A stretch of 64,000 nt of DNA from Castanea sativa (GCF_040712315.1 NC_134018.1:41541335-41605334), one strand, 5' to 3'; positions 1-13,544 are shown, counted from the stretch's first letter. The notes: generated by a model from the sequence alone, not told the origin. Program-made: numbers and translations.

Positions 1-1318
1 TACCATGGACACACAGCCAAAGGAAGCTTATAATTTTTGGCAACCCATCTAGCTTCCAAAGCCATTGCCCTTGAAACTGGTTTTCAGCCATGTCATCTTC
101 ATTAGCTAGCTGATAGGCCGAATTTGTGGAGAATTCCCCATCTTTGGAGTACTTCCACATGATAGAATCTGTCCTATTTCCAAACAGCTGAATTGGAATA
201 GCTTTAATTCTGTTTTTAATTAAATCCAGCAGCTCAAAGGAAAGTATTTCCCATCTTCATTCGTGATCATGATATAGGTCAGTCACTGTCAATTCTTGAT
301 CTTCTTGCCTTAAGGGCCTTTAAATCATGCCTCGAAGAAAATTTCCATTAATCCAGTTATCCAGCCAAGCCTTTATCCAGTGGCCATTACCCATTCCCCA
401 ACAGATCTCTTTCATAAATATGGGAAACCTAAAGCTAATAGCTCTCCAATTAGGTGATGAAGGAAGTTTTTCCGGGTTCCTCGACCTCATTCTCGATGAG
501 GAGCAATATTTCTTTAGTAACACCTTAGCCTATGGAGCATTTTGTTCATGGTACATCCTCCAATTTGATTTTGAGAGTAACGCTATGTTTTTTTTTCTAG
601 CTGCTTGAATCCCCAAACCCCTTTCTTCCTTGGATCTCACAATTTTACTCCAACTCACCATGTGCATCCTCTTTTTTTCACTTGTGGAGCCCCATAGAAA
701 ATCCCGATTGACCTTATCTAGTTTTTCACATATATGGACTGGTAGGGCCACCCCTTGCATCACATAATTAGGGATTGCTGACATTACAAACTTAATTAAC
801 ACCGTCCAACCAGCAAAGGAGAGGTATTTAGTCTTCCACCCCACTAATTTGCTCATGACCTTCTCCACTATAAATTTGTATGGGTTCCTCGCAACCCATC
901 TATGCCTTAGTGGGAAGCCAAGGTACTTCCCAATATCATGAGTCTCCCAGATGCCCAAGTTATCACAGACTTCTTCCTCCAATCTTTCATTGACATTTGG
1001 AGAAAAGTATATGCGGGACTTCTCCGAGCTAATTTTTTGCCCAGATTTGACACAAAATTTCTCAAGCACTTCCAATATTGCTTCACAGGCCACGGAGTCA
1101 ACCTTGCTTAATAAAATGATACCATCCGCAAAAAGAAGGTGAGAGACACCCAAATTTTCCTTAGAGGCTTCAAAGGGGCCCAAGAGCCCTCCACACATTT
1201 CTGCTTAATAAGGTGACCTAAATACTCCATGCACAAAATAAAAATGTACGGGGATAAGGGGTCTCCCTGCTTAGTGCCCCTTGTTGGCTCAAAAGGCTCT
1301 AAAGTATTTTCTTGTGGT
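1..1318 (-). mobile_element. LINE (non-LTR retrotransposon) fragment, ORF2 reverse transcriptase to zf-RVT region
   Basis: Reading leftward from about 1318, the minus strand encodes the later half of a plant L1-type ORF2. It begins abruptly inside the reverse-transcriptase domain at the TRGTKQGDPLSPYIF block. The catalytic block follows as FADG, where active elements have FADD, then the thumb region with LSFAGWTVLIKFVMSAIPNYVMQ, and a zf-RVT-like part near 1-320 (SIMWKYSKDGEFS). The copy is dead: a one-base shift near 1168 moves the frame just before FADG, a TAG at 530-532 replaces what is probably a Trp codon, and further stops occur. The 5' part is missing and the 3' end lies outside the window. 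The family assignment is secure; the exact 5' boundary is not. Confidence 0.88.
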
Positions 1319-2956
1319 TAGCAACTTATCTTCATTTATCATCCAATAAATAATAAATAAAGGAAGAAGTGAGAACAAATCTATACCAAATCTGAGAGAG
1401 AGACTAACATCAAATCAGATAATGACATAAAATAAGAAAGAAAAGATTTGTGAGAAAACAACCTTAAATCTTTGATTGCGATTCAAATGAGAAATACAGT
1501 TATTGATATGATTTTATAAATCCATGCATTAAGCAGATCGAACTTTGGCGCGTATGCTCACCTTGGCTCTTGGCTGTGTGCAACGTTACCAAGATCAAAG
1601 ACTCTCATTGAAGTCTCATATGACTCAATCTTTTCACACAACTGTCACCAAGTTATTCTATATATAGGAGTAAAATGCTGCTATTTTGATTCGGACAATG
1701 TTTTTATTTTGGGAGAGGCTTAAGTCCAGTGTATTTTGTAGGTTCAGTACATCTTATACACTGGACCTAATGAAATGGTGCCACATGGCAATATCTGAAC
1801 ACATAACACCTTATCAGGTCCAATGCACATGACACTAAACCCAAGTCAAATACATTTATACACTCACTATGTGCAAATACAATCGGTCCAAAATAACTAA
1901 AAACGTGGTTTTAAGTTATTCTCACTTCTATTACTTGCATAGCAAATCAAACTTAGGTTTGGATGGGATTTTTTTTAATTTTTATTTCCAAAAAGAATAT
2001 CATTTTTAAGTTATATTGATATGTTTACACAATAAACCAAATATCTTATGAAAGTAAATTCATACACCACACTCTCGTTCCATAGGATTTTTTGGGTGTC
2101 TCATCACGCATAGAAATGTGAAGGGTTTGGCAACAAGCAAAAGGTTTTCTATCATAGATTCATAGTTGCAAGGGTTCCAAACCTTGACTAATTCATCAAA
2201 ACATAGCATAAATGTATTAAATAACTAAAACCCGACAAAAATAAATGGAACTTTTTTTTGTAGTAGCCTAATTCCAATGATTAGTCACTACTCACTTAGA
2301 TCAGTTAACCCAAAAGGAAAAATAAATAAAGAAGTTTTTTCCAAATACCTATAGCCTTGAATTTGTAACACTCCCACTCCCCTAAAAAGTCTCTAGGCAC
2401 GATAGTCATTGTCTCGTTGATGTTAAACTTTTTGTAATAATTAGAAAGCTAAATCGCAGGTCAACTCTAGCTCAACAGCTCCTCCCCATTAGATGCATGT
2501 GTAACTTACCAATCAAAAAATAATCAGAAAGCAAATTATCCAGCCTCTGCAAACAGCCACAACTGTTATTGGGAGTACGGTTCTTGATAAATGAGGCCGG
2601 TTTGAGGGAGAGATTAAATAACAGGAGAAAGCAAGCTATCTCACTGGAATTTTACCAAAATAACGGAAGTTTGATATTCAGAATAGATTAATATAAGAAA
2701 GGGCTATAGAAAAAGCTCCCCCTCATTTGCTTAACTTTCTGTATCATCAGATCCTAATTGAATTGAGCTCAGTATAATCAGGTTCAAACTGAATGCAATA
2801 GCATGTGAAACCATTTGAAATGACTGTAAGAGCAACAAGACACTTTAAGCAATCAAAAACCATGCCTGCATTAATGTCTTCTTATCAAGTAGAGCTTTGA
2901 TGCTCAAATCTAAAAAGTGAGTTACACTGTTCTTAGAAGCCAATATACCGTCTTCA
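1319..2956. other. Intergenic stretch with a SINE-like remnant and a short inverted repeat
   Basis: I see no gene here. Positions 1724-1733 and 1757-1766 form a perfect 10-bp inverted repeat (GTCCAGTGTA / TACACTGGAC). Around 2460-2515 the plus strand reads CTCTAGCTCAACAGCTCCT, then GTGTAACTTACCAA. This matches the head and tail of the tRNA-derived SINE family better preserved in the introns of the U-box gene (43082-43180 and 45357-45471), so it is a decayed copy. The right end presumably contains the 3' UTR and polyadenylation signals of the neighbouring minus-strand gene. Confidence 0.5.
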
Positions 2957-5900
2957 TTACTTTATGCTTGCCTTGGGAATGGATGATGTACATGGTCCAC
3001 CAGAAGTCATAAATGGGATTCCCTTGAAAGTGGCCACACCCTTGTCATCAGTGAAAAGATGCTGCAGCGATGAAACACAATTATTTCTCCAAATTCAGAA
3101 GCATTTATTTACAGAGCATAAAGAAGGCAATTATTAGGGTAGAGGTGATGACCATAACATGGATGTGTGTGTGTGTGTGTGTGTGTTTAGATATAATTAA
3201 GAGGGCGTTTGGATAGCAAAACTTGCGTCCACGTTCAGCTTTTTTTCTTTTTTCTTTTTTTTTCCACGCGCATCTGTCACTGTTCATTGGCCATGAACAG
3301 TGATTTTAGGCCAATGAACAGTATTTTTTGGGATGAACAGTAATTTTTACACATTAAAAAATTATTTTTGTACAGTATTTTCAGTTTTCAGTTTTCAGCA
3401 ATAAGTTCTATCCAAACAGACCCTATATAGTAACAATAATAGGGAAGGGAGATTTGAACTCTAGACGTCAAATACCAAGAGGTGCCCGTTGAGCTAAAAA
3501 CTAATATGTCCAGATAACAATTGATAGCTGTAATATCACTGATTCATAATTCACAAAACAGACCACAAATATCTGGTGGCTTGCTGATAGTTTCTCTATG
3601 AAAAAGGGAGTATGGTTGGTAGGATATAACCCAAAACCTAAGCCATTCATTCAACAAAGGACCAGATTTTAGTCACCCTTAACCACTCATCTAATAAGCC
3701 GCTATACGGTTTACCTTCTGTGTATTAAATTTAAGATGTGGAAGGCGATTGAATAATCTGGGTAACAGATAGATATCCACTTAAGGCTACTGCATAGAAA
3801 AGAAGATGCAAAACATACACATACCGGTGTTATCTTTTCCAACTGTTTCTTTTTTGGGTTAAGGACATCTTCTGGCTTTCCGTCAATCCTAGACAAAAAC
3901 ACCAAATGTGTGTGAGATACACATTATATACACGAAAAATGTAAGATAAACCTGCCACACTTCATTCTATGCATGCCACAATGATTGCAAACTTTGACCA
4001 ACTATATAATGGGAAATATGAGATTACTTCAACCATAAGAAAGTGAGGCTGAAGAGGATCGATCCCGACTAACTCTAACAGTCCTTTTAGAAGGAGGAAA
4101 TAAATGGAATAAAAAATCTTTAAGGGATATTTCATTCCACTCCATTAGCTCCTATGCATTTCTCCCAAGAACAAAAATGGGAGGAACACTCATTCCTTTA
4201 ATAAAATGGAGGTAAAATATTGATTTTATCCTTATTTTAAAAAAGACAAGAGGTGAAGGGTATACTAGTGGAATTATATATTTGTTTCCTTTTCATTACT
4301 TCTTTTTATATACTCCCAAACACATTAGGAAAAATACAACATTTTCCATTTCATTCATTTATGATCTATCCCATTCTTTTATAAACTCCCAAACATAGTG
4401 TAAAATACAGTCAGAAACAGAAAGCAAACTAACAATGTAAAATACAGTCAGAAACAGAAAGCAAGCTAACAGTGAAATAGCAAAACTAATCAACTAGATC
4501 ACAAGCTGTGACCATTTGATTCTCTGTCAAGGCTTCAAACCCGTCTTCCTAGGAATCAATTTGTTGACAATACTCACAAAACTGCTGTTAGGCTAGATTA
4601 TCCAGGAGATAAATGTATGTTAATAGCTCAACGTGATTTCTGCAAGCTTACCCAGAGAATGAAATGCGCTCCCCAATTTTGGCCCCTTCAGGAGGGAGCA
4701 AAGGCTCTACAATTGTATGATCTTCATTAGAAGCACATAGCACCTGTAAAAGTTGGATTTACATGTATGGACATCAACATCAGTCCACTAGAATTGCAGT
4801 CTTCAAAAGGGGTAACTTAGACTAATGAAATAATTATTTTCTTAAACCACAAGTTACTCATGCACGTGATGGTGAACCCACGACCTCAATATAAGAACGG
4901 AGGAAGTGTCATATATATAAGCCAAAACAGCCACTAGCAAAGTGATTCAATACCACAACCTTCAATCTTTTTTCTTTCTCTTTTTTTTTCCTTTTGATAA
5001 GCCAAAATAGATTAGTGCAAAATTCTATGCTTCTTTGTATTCATGTATACTTATTGAGGATTAAGGGAAAACAAGTAACTACATATATCAGTATATCCTT
5101 TGTAGATCGACCATGGGTGAAATCTCAAAAATTATGGTAACCCTCTAGCAACACACACAGATCATTTTATTTTATTTTTACCTTATTCTAGGCTAGTTAA
5201 GAATATCCAAAGAGAAAAATTTGAACTAAAAAAAATTAAAAATCTTTGCAGAACATAGTGCTTCATTAATGAAGCCATTCAAGAAAAACATGAGCAGAAT
5301 TTGATAAAAATGCCAAGGACGAGTACCAGTCCTTCTGACATCACATCTCGTAGCTTTCCAGGTTTCACATTTGTAATCAATACGACACGCCGGTTCTGTA
5401 CAGTACATGCAAAAACATGAAAGAACCAACAGTAAGAAATGTTCAGGTTTCAATAATCCAATATGAATCGCCTGTATTAAAGAGAGAGAGAGAGAGAGAG
5501 AGAGAAGAAAGAAGAGAGAAGAAGAAGAATCTTAAACAAATCCAACAATTTAGAAGCTAAAACAGAGCACAGGCAACCTAAATTCATCAAATTGATTTTA
5601 TCTTATTAAATCATGTAGTAATTATTACCTTTAAATCATCTGGATTACAAAACTTGGCCAAACCACTAACCACCTGACGTGGTTTAGCATCTCCAACATC
5701 TATCTCCTCGACAAGCAAACTGCATCATGAATTCAAAGGGAATGCTAATGAATGAGTAGTATCCTACAGTTATATTGCATTTCAGACAGTAAAACCTCAA
5801 AAAACTACAATGGGGTGCAAGAAATTCAGTTGTCATCTAATGAATAAAAAAGGCTCTTGAAGAGAAAGATAGAAGAGCTTGTTGCCACACCTGTCAGCAG

Positions 5901-8900
5901 ATGGATGTTTCCATGCCTTGTGAATAAGACCAACCTGTATATTAAGGAAACTGACACTAATATCTTTGTCTTTCTCAACTGCTGCTGTTTCAGATGACTT
6001 TTTCTTTTCCTGTGTAGCTTCTTTATCTTGTATGGCCTTTTTCTTAAAATTCCAAATAAACAGTGTCATTATGCAAGTATTGTACAAAGATGGAAACCAA
6101 ACAAAAAACAAAAACACAAGCAATCAATGGAATTCTCTCTAAATCTAACCCCACCAACCTACACCGAGACACATACACATGGGACCCTACAAAATTAGCG
6201 TTTGTTACAAACATAGCAAGGTCAATTTGGATGCTTTTGATAATGATTTGCATGGACTAATCCGGACATAAGATAGATGGTAATCCCCAATAAATTATAG
6301 AGATACAAGATCTTTACAAGAACGTGTGAATGTCTAAAACAATAAGGGAAGTGCCACTGAGGTTGATTATCCTGACAGCTAGCTTTATCATGGTCAGAAT
6401 CTAATGTAAATATTCCATGGTGGCCTAATCTTTGACTTAACGGCATGAATTTTCTACATGTTAAAGTATCACATTCCCTGATTCTCACTAAAACACAAGG
6501 CTGCACCCCAACAAACGCCTCTGCTGACCTGGCTGCTAAAGGAAGAGCTGTAAGACAAGTGCCAACTACTGGTTGTATGTTCTGAATATGCAACTAGTTT
6601 TTGTCTTCCTTGTTGGGTTTCTATATTTTTTGTATTTTCATTTTTGAAAAATTACTGCTTTTCCGTAGAAGGTAATTTAGTCATTTACAATAATGAACCC
6701 AGACAGAGATCCCAGCCATTAATAACTTATATGGTGGTATAACCTGAAAGAATTAGAAGAATATTGTTAGATTAAATGATTAAATTCACCATTTTCTAAG
6801 AATTTATGCTTTTGGGAAAACTAGTAATTTAACAAATATAAAACAACAATTTCTCTGATTAAATTCAAATTTCATTTTTTTTTTTTTTGTGTATTACAAC
6901 AAGCGCAGGAGAGGTATTGAACCTAGATTCGCAATGCTACCAAACCACAAGGCTCTTGGCCAATAGCAAACCATTATACTTCTATAAGAATTTATCTAGC
7001 ACTCCCTGTCAATAGTTTTCAAGGCTAGGTATAAGCTTTCAGTAATATCCAATCAATAGTTTTCTTGTTTCATGAAAGTCTAATACTTCTTAATTATATG
7101 AATTTTAAAGAACTTGTCTCCAAGTATTTATGCTTTTTTTTTCTATATTTAAGAGAATAATCTCTGAGTCTTTATGTGCATTGATATTGAATTAAACTTC
7201 ATGTTTGTTTGAAAAGTAATAATATTCAAAACTTGAACTTATCAAAATAATAATAATAATAATAATAATAACAATAATAATAAAAACTTGATTTGCCTAC
7301 CTACGCTTGAAATGCACTTACAGTTACAGCTCCCACTCAGTTAAAGATATTAGATCCCCATCGATAAATCCAAGACTTGTCAAATTTCCTCTGATTCATT
7401 TTATAGAACATAACATAATCACTTAACAAAGATGTTTATAATGGAAGGACTTCTAAAATTCAACACAATCATAAGCTCTTTTTATAAGTTTTGGTCCCAA
7501 GGGGATGAGGAAGGACCACATAAAACTCTACATAATCCCAAACTTATATTTCTAAAGACAAAAGGTAAGGACCCATAAACAGAACTTACCCCAAAAATAA
7601 AACAATAATGCAAGAAAAGAGAAAAAATTGGGGTGGGGAAGAAGGATCACAACTTTAACAGGGCTTACCCCAGCATCGCTTTTCTTTGGATTCATAGCTG
7701 CCTCCGACTTATCTGCACTTTTGGTACTTTGCGATGTCTTTTTTGCATCTGGATCTACTTCCACCCTCACTGTATTTGTTGCTCCCTGCATTCGAAGAGT
7801 TAGTGGAACCCATATATTTCATTTGCTTCAACCCATATACTCAATCAGTAATATACAGGCTAACAACCAAACACACAAGTAAACTGAAAAAAGTACTCAC
7901 CTGTGGCTCAAATTTAGCCTTTTCAAGCAATATCTTCTCAAATAATTCCCCGAAGTCCTCCTTGTTCTGTTAAAATGTGTTGCAATAATTTTTGAGCAAT
8001 GGCTAATAATATGCACACAGTAAAAATACAACAATATGCAACCAAGACCGCATAAAAGGTCAGGGACCAATGGATGGAGCAGGGTTTTGATGCACGTATA
8101 ATTCTAAGGTTAGCTATGGAATCTACTTTCATTTGTCCCCATGTTCTGAATCTTCAGTTTTCTTTCTTTTATCTTTGAATCACAAATATGGCCCACGGCA
8201 TTTTATTGCTCGTTGAAAAGATGTACCTAGGTTTTCAAATGCATACCCAGAACTCAAATAAGTTAGACTCAGCCTAAACATTTCCTTAGGGCAGCAGATA
8301 GTACATTATGACTCTCCTGACTTCATCAATAACTTTTGACACTCCCAATCATTAATGTAATGAAAAAATGTATCACGCATCAAATTGTTGCAAACAGCTA
8401 AAACACATGACAGCTAATTGAAACAGACCCAAGCTATACCCTAAATGGATACATAGACAAGCCAATGTCTAACTAAGGAGTTAATGTCTGCATCTTATGA
8501 GAAAAATTGGAAACTACACATTTTTCATGAAAATACTAAAAACATTAATGAATAAAATAACAGAACTAATCAGGATATGGCCCTACCTGGATGTAATCCA
8601 CCCATCTCAACACATGAGGTAATTTTTCCTTTTCTGCATTTGGAAGGCCAATCTAGAAATAAGAACCACAGTAAAAAGTCAATAAAATTTCTATACTGTA
8701 ATACTAATGGCCTTTGAGGTAAATGGCACCTCCAACCCCCAATTGGAATGTGATGAATGATGATTGGCATCATAATAGAACTACATGATTAAAACCTTTT
8801 AAAAGAAAAGGGCAATCTTATTCTTGAGTCACTCACCATTTTAAAAGGGTTTCATTCTCAAGGAAGTTATAAATCATTTAATTTTCCATTTCACAGTTAT

Positions 8901-10776
8901 AACAAATATATAATTTTTGGTTTCTTATTTGCTTAAAGTAAGGTAGAAACTGGCCCACCAGTTGTTATCGTGAAAACAAAATTTCCTCATGAGATACATA
9001 AAATACAAATATCAATTTAAAAAGGAATGAATAAAATTTAAATAAGTGTACATTCACATATATAATGGATTTGAATGAAAATTTCGGGACTAAATGAACT
9101 GTTATATGTGTTAACTTATTTCTTTTTATATATACAAATTAAATATCATACATTATGTTACTTATCAAAAAAATTATATATATAATACTTAAGTTATCTA
9201 CTTATCTTACTATAATTCCATATGATACTGATTTTTAATAGTTTTATATAATGACACACCTTGGAAAAATAAACAATTGTATTACTGATAAAACATAAAG
9301 TTTAGTCAATCATAATTCAGTTCAGAAAATAGACAAATACAATAATTGTGAAGGTTCATTTGAAGCAAAAAGATTATATTTCATTTGATTCACCCCTACA
9401 GAAAATAAAAGAAGAGATTTTTTTTTAGTTCTATTCTTTCTACTAGTTGGTTTGCCAACGAGGTGAGAAAAGGATTAAAAAAAAAGTGTAAGGAAACAAT
9501 GTCAAACTTTTCTTCTCATGCCCAACAGCTATAAAACTTTTTTTTCTCCTCTTCATATTCTCTCCATTTTTTCTTTTATAAAATGACAAAAAATAAAACT
9601 TTAAAGTTCTTTTCATTTTCCTTCTTTTTTTCTCACTTCATTTTCTTTTGTAGAATGAGAAACAAATGGAATGTCAAATTCCATACCAACAAAGGATGTA
9701 GTACTGCAAACACAATAACATCAGCTTCCGAGGGTTTTAATCCAATGCCCAAAAGTACAGACTTTTGAGCCAAGTCGTCATTTAATCCACTGAGAACTCC
9801 AGAGCATGACTTAGAATCTAAAGGAAAACTCTCTGCAAAGGTTATCCACTTCATCACCTACAACCACAACTTGAGTTCTTAAGATAAAAAATATACACAA
9901 ATTTTAGCAATAAGAAATCCAGCAAAATCAACACCAGCACACTAATAGGGGTCTATACATAAACACTTCATTAAGTATCTTTTTTTCATTCTATTATAAA
10001 AGATTTCCATAATTTATGAAGTCACTTACAGAAGCAATCTATACATGCACCTAAGAATTCAATATGACAGAGTCTAGTAACATTATTCAAGGTGGCAAAC
10101 TAAGTATCAACTTTACCTCATCATTGTCATTCAAAGGGGCCCCAGATGACTTCAATAGGTTCAAGCACAAGCTCTTGATATCATTTTCCTTGACATCATC
10201 CGACAAAATTTTCTGCATAAATCAATTTTAAACTAGGATAACTTGATATCAATTTCCCAGAACTGTGAATATTATGAGCCAGTACAAATATCAAATTTTG
10301 AGAATGTTTATTCATGTATGAGAACATCTTTTTCTCCAAATTACACACATAATGTCAATTGCATTTCATCAATTGATAGTACATATAAAAAGTTCAGTGA
10401 AATGACATGCAACATGAGGTCATGATAAGAAATTATATAAGTCAAAATCTCCCACAAATTATCACCCAATATTAACAACTACTTATCCACTCAAATCCAA
10501 ATGACCCAAATCTTAAAATTCCAATATACAAACTCATGCTCTAATGTTCAAGTTTTTGAAAGAAAACCCACCAAGCCACACCCCCCCAAAAAAAATAACC
10601 CAGAAAGAAAAATGCAAACTTTATACTAGAAAACAAAATTTGTGCATTGAAAAAGCTTGGCGTAAAGAAATGGAATAAGTGAAGGTGGTGCTTACAGGAT
10701 CTAAGGAGAGGTGTTTACAAAGAGAAAACACTATCTTTTGATTTCTATCGAGATTGAAGCATCCATTCGCGGCCAT
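2957..10776 (-). CDS. Arc1p/p43 (AIMP1)-like tRNA-binding cofactor of aminoacyl-tRNA synthetases, 389 aa, 12 exons
   Basis: Twelve exons join without a frame break: 10696-10776, 10117-10212, 9687-9857, 8587-8652, 7901-7966, 7669-7785, 5891-6042, 5629-5719, 5327-5395, 4652-4743, 3825-3888 and 2957-3061 (total 1170 nt). All introns are GT-AG. Residues 1 to about 140 look like the GST-C-like docking module of methionyl-tRNA-synthetase partners. Residues about 160-226 are a lysine-rich linker. Residues about 227-389 are the EMAP-II/tRNA-binding OB-fold domain, with the NIQVGLI strand, GLAKFCNPDDL, NVKPGKLRDVMSEGL, VLCAS and the C-terminal GVATFKGIPFMTS. In this family the protein binds tRNA and helps synthetases (classically MetRS) in the cytosol. 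Length and domain order match the Arabidopsis p43-like OB-fold protein (from memory, about 389 aa). The start is the first ATG of the frame that opens exon 1. Introns carry MITE, SINE and TRIM insertions but the coding frame is intact, so it is probably functional. Confidence 0.93.
3163..3186. repeat. (GT)n microsatellite
   Basis: About twelve GT dinucleotides in intron 11 of the p43-like gene, just before a MITE. Potentially length-polymorphic. Confidence 0.9.
3203..3423. mobile_element. Short hAT-like MITE in intron 11 of the p43-like gene
   Basis: Imperfect terminal inverted repeats, GGGCGTTTGGATAG at the left and CTATCCAAACAGACCC at the right, enclose about 220 bp of non-coding sequence with repeated AACAGTGATTTT / AACAGTAATTTT motifs. 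The GTTTGGATAG-type ends are typical of small hAT-derived elements in tree genomes. I could not define a clean target-site duplication. Similar ends occur near 40479-40683 and 63823-63951. Confidence 0.6.
3428..3512 (-). mobile_element. tRNA-derived SINE fragment
   Basis: On the minus strand the order is TAGCTCAACGGGCACCTC (box A-like), then GAGTTCAAATCTCCC (box B-like), about 50 bp apart as in a tRNA-derived RNA polymerase III promoter. It lies directly beside the MITE in intron 11. No tail or TSD was resolved, so I call it a fragment. Confidence 0.55.
4399..4472. repeat. 37-bp tandem duplication in intron 10
   Basis: The unit starting TGTAAAATACAGTCAGAAAC occurs twice in tandem (4399-4435 and 4436-4472). 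The copies differ at about two positions, so this is a recent small duplication. It lies in an intron of the p43-like gene and has no evident function. Confidence 0.9.
5481..5505. repeat. (GA)n microsatellite
   Basis: About twelve GA units followed by a purine-rich stretch, in intron 8 of the p43-like gene. Confidence 0.9.
6765..6834. mobile_element. Solo LTR of a TRIM element in intron 6 of the p43-like gene
   Basis: A 70-bp sequence begins TGTTAGATTAAATGATTAAA and ends TAATTTAACA. It matches the 77-bp LTRs of the complete TRIM at 44723-45004, including the CACCATTT(T/C)CTAA core and CTTTTGGGA. It is flanked on both sides by AATAT (6760-6764 and 6835-6839), a perfect 5-bp target-site duplication. 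One LTR without an internal region implies LTR-LTR recombination after insertion. Confidence 0.85.
7241..7282. repeat. (AAT)n microsatellite
   Basis: A run of AAT/TAA trinucleotides with one interruption (AAC), in intron 6 of the p43-like gene. Confidence 0.85.
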
Positions 10777-12874
10777 CTTCTTCTATCTTTCCTTTCGATT
10801 TTCTCACAAGTCTTTCTGTTGTGTTTAATTTTCCTAGCAAAATTCTCACAGAGGAACACTCGGACAGTAAGAAATTTGATAGGGTTTTTGCGTGTATGGG
10901 TTTTATGGGGTTGGCATATTGTAGCCCATTTAATATTTTGAACCATAATGGGCTTGGAATATAACGGCCCCCCTATGGGACTTAGCACAAAAATGATTAT
11001 GGTTTCGTTTTGCCATGCTCATTGAGTCATGTTGACTTGGTGGGTTCTCTAATTAGAGCTCTATACTATACCCTATATCTACCACAACAAATCCCTTTTT
11101 TATTTCAAAAATTACTCAAATTTTTTTTTAGGTACACTACACACATTCATTGGGTGCTGAAGTAATAGCTTTATCCTTTAATTTTAACATTTTTTAGCTT
11201 ATAAAAATCAACGAGGAAAAGTGTTAGTTACAGAATAGGTAAATTACAGTTGACATCCATGAGGTTTTGACTAATACTAAACAAATCTAAAATATTTAAA
11301 AAATAACCAATTTGATCCTTAGATCATATGCTCTTAGAAATGAAATTGTTGTATTTAGCATGTGATTCACTGAGCAAATCTATTAGTTTTGAAATACTCT
11401 CATATAAAAACTCTCTTTTTTTCTTTTTTTTTCTTAGAAATTTTCTCTCACTAGTCCTCTTTCAGCTCTCTCTTTTCTTCCCTAAACCATCTACACAAAC
11501 TATTTGTGCCATCACCTAAAGCTATAATCCCATCATACTATGACCACACTGCTACCACTACCTAAGATAACCACACTCAGACCCACATAAACACATGCAT
11601 TCGTCCTATACAACTGATGCTCATTAGTGGTGGTGGTGCCAATGAGACCACTTTGGCTAGCTTCTTCGCAATCACAATCATAATTGATATATTAGCCTTC
11701 TTTCACAACCTCAGCCTTGGGATTACACTGCCAATACCTCCAAGCGCCACTCCAAATTGCCAAATTAGCTTTAACAACAAATCTTTAGTTTGGATCATAT
11801 TTTAGCGTGACGCCATTTATACGGAAGAGGGAAAATAAGAGGGTGTAAAGAAAGCATGAAAATGTTTTAATTAGTTGAAAATTAACTACAATACAAGCCA
11901 AAATTAGCTTGGAATTGTAGCTCATCAGCGTTTTGGCTAGCATAGATCGGTAGTACTAGTACCAGGGTTTAGTCCAAGTCCCAAAACCAACCTTCTGCCA
12001 AATCAAATACTAGATCTTTACACTATAGCATTATTATTTGCTTTCGTAATTAGTGTACATGTTATGAAAGATTGGTTCCTAGTTTTCTATGCCACATATG
12101 ATATGACCAATATTTTCATATTAAAAAATATCCTTGAGTGCGACAAGTGAAAGTACAATATCTATATATGATATATCATAAACATGCGCCAGCGAATAAA
12201 TCTTATGGATATAATTAACTTTTTGTTGCAATTTTTCAAATTTAAAATGGCAAATTTTAAAAAGTGGATGATATAACTACTATTAGCGGGATTTATGTGA
12301 AAATAATTGTACAACCAGTAATCTTAAAAATGGTAGAGCAAGTTGTGGAAGAAATGATGTCCATATATAACAAAAGTGATACTGCATGCAGCACTATTTG
12401 AATGAGGTGAATGGAATCTGAGTTCAAATTCTGTGAGTTGAAAATTCAAAATTGTTACGCTCTCCCTGACCATGCCAAGTACAACTGTACAAGTGCGAAA
12501 TTTGGATGATCTTTCTTTTGTCAATTACTTTTACTTGGCGAGAAATTCTTGTTACCGTGCATACTGTTTAGTCTGTAGTGCTCGAGCGGCATGCATAAAA
12601 ATAAATAACTGAGGTAAAAAACCACAAACGACAAGCTAAAAGCAAAGAATAGCAGTGTCGTTTTACTGTCTGGATTTATTCACCTCGGGAGTAGGAACTT
12701 AGAGAAAAATATTGTAAGAAAATTACATTAATTAGTACTATAAAATTATAAATCAGAGTGTTGGAATTCGAACCAAAGTTTACAAAGTTTTTGTTGTTGC
12801 TTTTGGCGGTAAACGTTTCTCTTTGTTTTTTGCCAAGAGCGGTAAACGTCTCCCAAGTCTCGATTTTATATTTT
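10777..12874. other. Upstream region of the p43-like gene and AT-rich intergenic DNA
   Basis: The first few hundred bases presumably hold the 5' UTR and promoter of the minus-strand p43-like gene; I could not single out a TATA box. The remainder is AT-rich with pyrimidine tracts near 11418-11440. Short ORFs around 11328-11519 and 11617-11805 resemble nothing I know and lack coding character, so I do not call genes. Confidence 0.5.
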
Positions 12875-12879
12875 AAGAG
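12875..12879. repeat. Left target-site duplication AAGAG of the Gypsy element
   Basis: AAGAG precedes the TGATGATG end of the LTR element and is repeated exactly after its other end at 18883-18887. A 5-bp duplication is the expected size for Ty3/Gypsy integration. Confidence 0.8.
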
Positions 12880-13544
12880 TGATGATGAACGAAAATTCAT
12901 TAGTTGTCACGTGGTCCTCATTTTATTCAAAACAACACATGTACAATAACAGACAAGGCCAACAAAGGATACCGGTGTGGTGCCGGCTAAAAACCCTCCG
13001 AAGGTAAAGTTAGAGTCTGTTTACAACCCTAGAATGTCAGAGTCGAGTTAATTATGCGTACCTTGTTTTGTGAGGGTTTTGGAGTATATATAGTAGCATT
13101 GGGCCAAAATTCACGCCTTGGTCAGGAAGTTCTTTCCTTCTAGGAGAGTAACTCGTGGAATTTCGTATTTCTTAGAGTTCTTTTCCTTATAGGAATTTTC
13201 TAGACTAAGGCCAAGCGTGTAGCGCAAGAACTTTCCTCATATGCACGTACATGGTGGACAAAACAAGCTATGGATGAAGGTTGGGTTACCCCTTCAACTT
13301 TTACTTCCTAAGGTCGTCAGCCTACGCGCGTATCCGGTAAGGTCGTCAGCCTACGCATGTCTCTGGTAAGGTCATCAGCTTAGCTTTGACTCCGTCATCT
13401 TTTCTTCCTTCAGCCTAACGCCGTCAGGCATGAGGTGTAGCCACAGATGTCAAAAGGAGACGTTTTATTGACCAGAGCTGACAGGCTTGCTACTCCCGTC
13501 AGTCTTCTTAAGGTATTTGGCAACTCGTAAAATCACCCTCATCA
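12880..13544 (-). repeat. 3' LTR of the Gypsy element
   Basis: In the plus-strand view it begins TGATGATGAACG and ends ACCCTCATCA. The part from about 13211 to 13544 aligns with 18540-18882. I count roughly ten differences, all transitions, plus one 10-bp indel (AGGACCTTTA, present only in the right copy). A TATATATA motif lies at about 13086. The outer left end has no second copy to compare, so that boundary rests on the TG start and the AAGAG duplication. Confidence 0.82.

Noticed and set aside
6222..6593. 123-codon minus-strand frame in intron 6, and a plus-strand phrase NASADLAAKGRA resembling the end of a LINE RNase H
   Set aside because: It lies in an intron of the p43-like gene. The similarity is only about a dozen residues with stops around it, too little to call.
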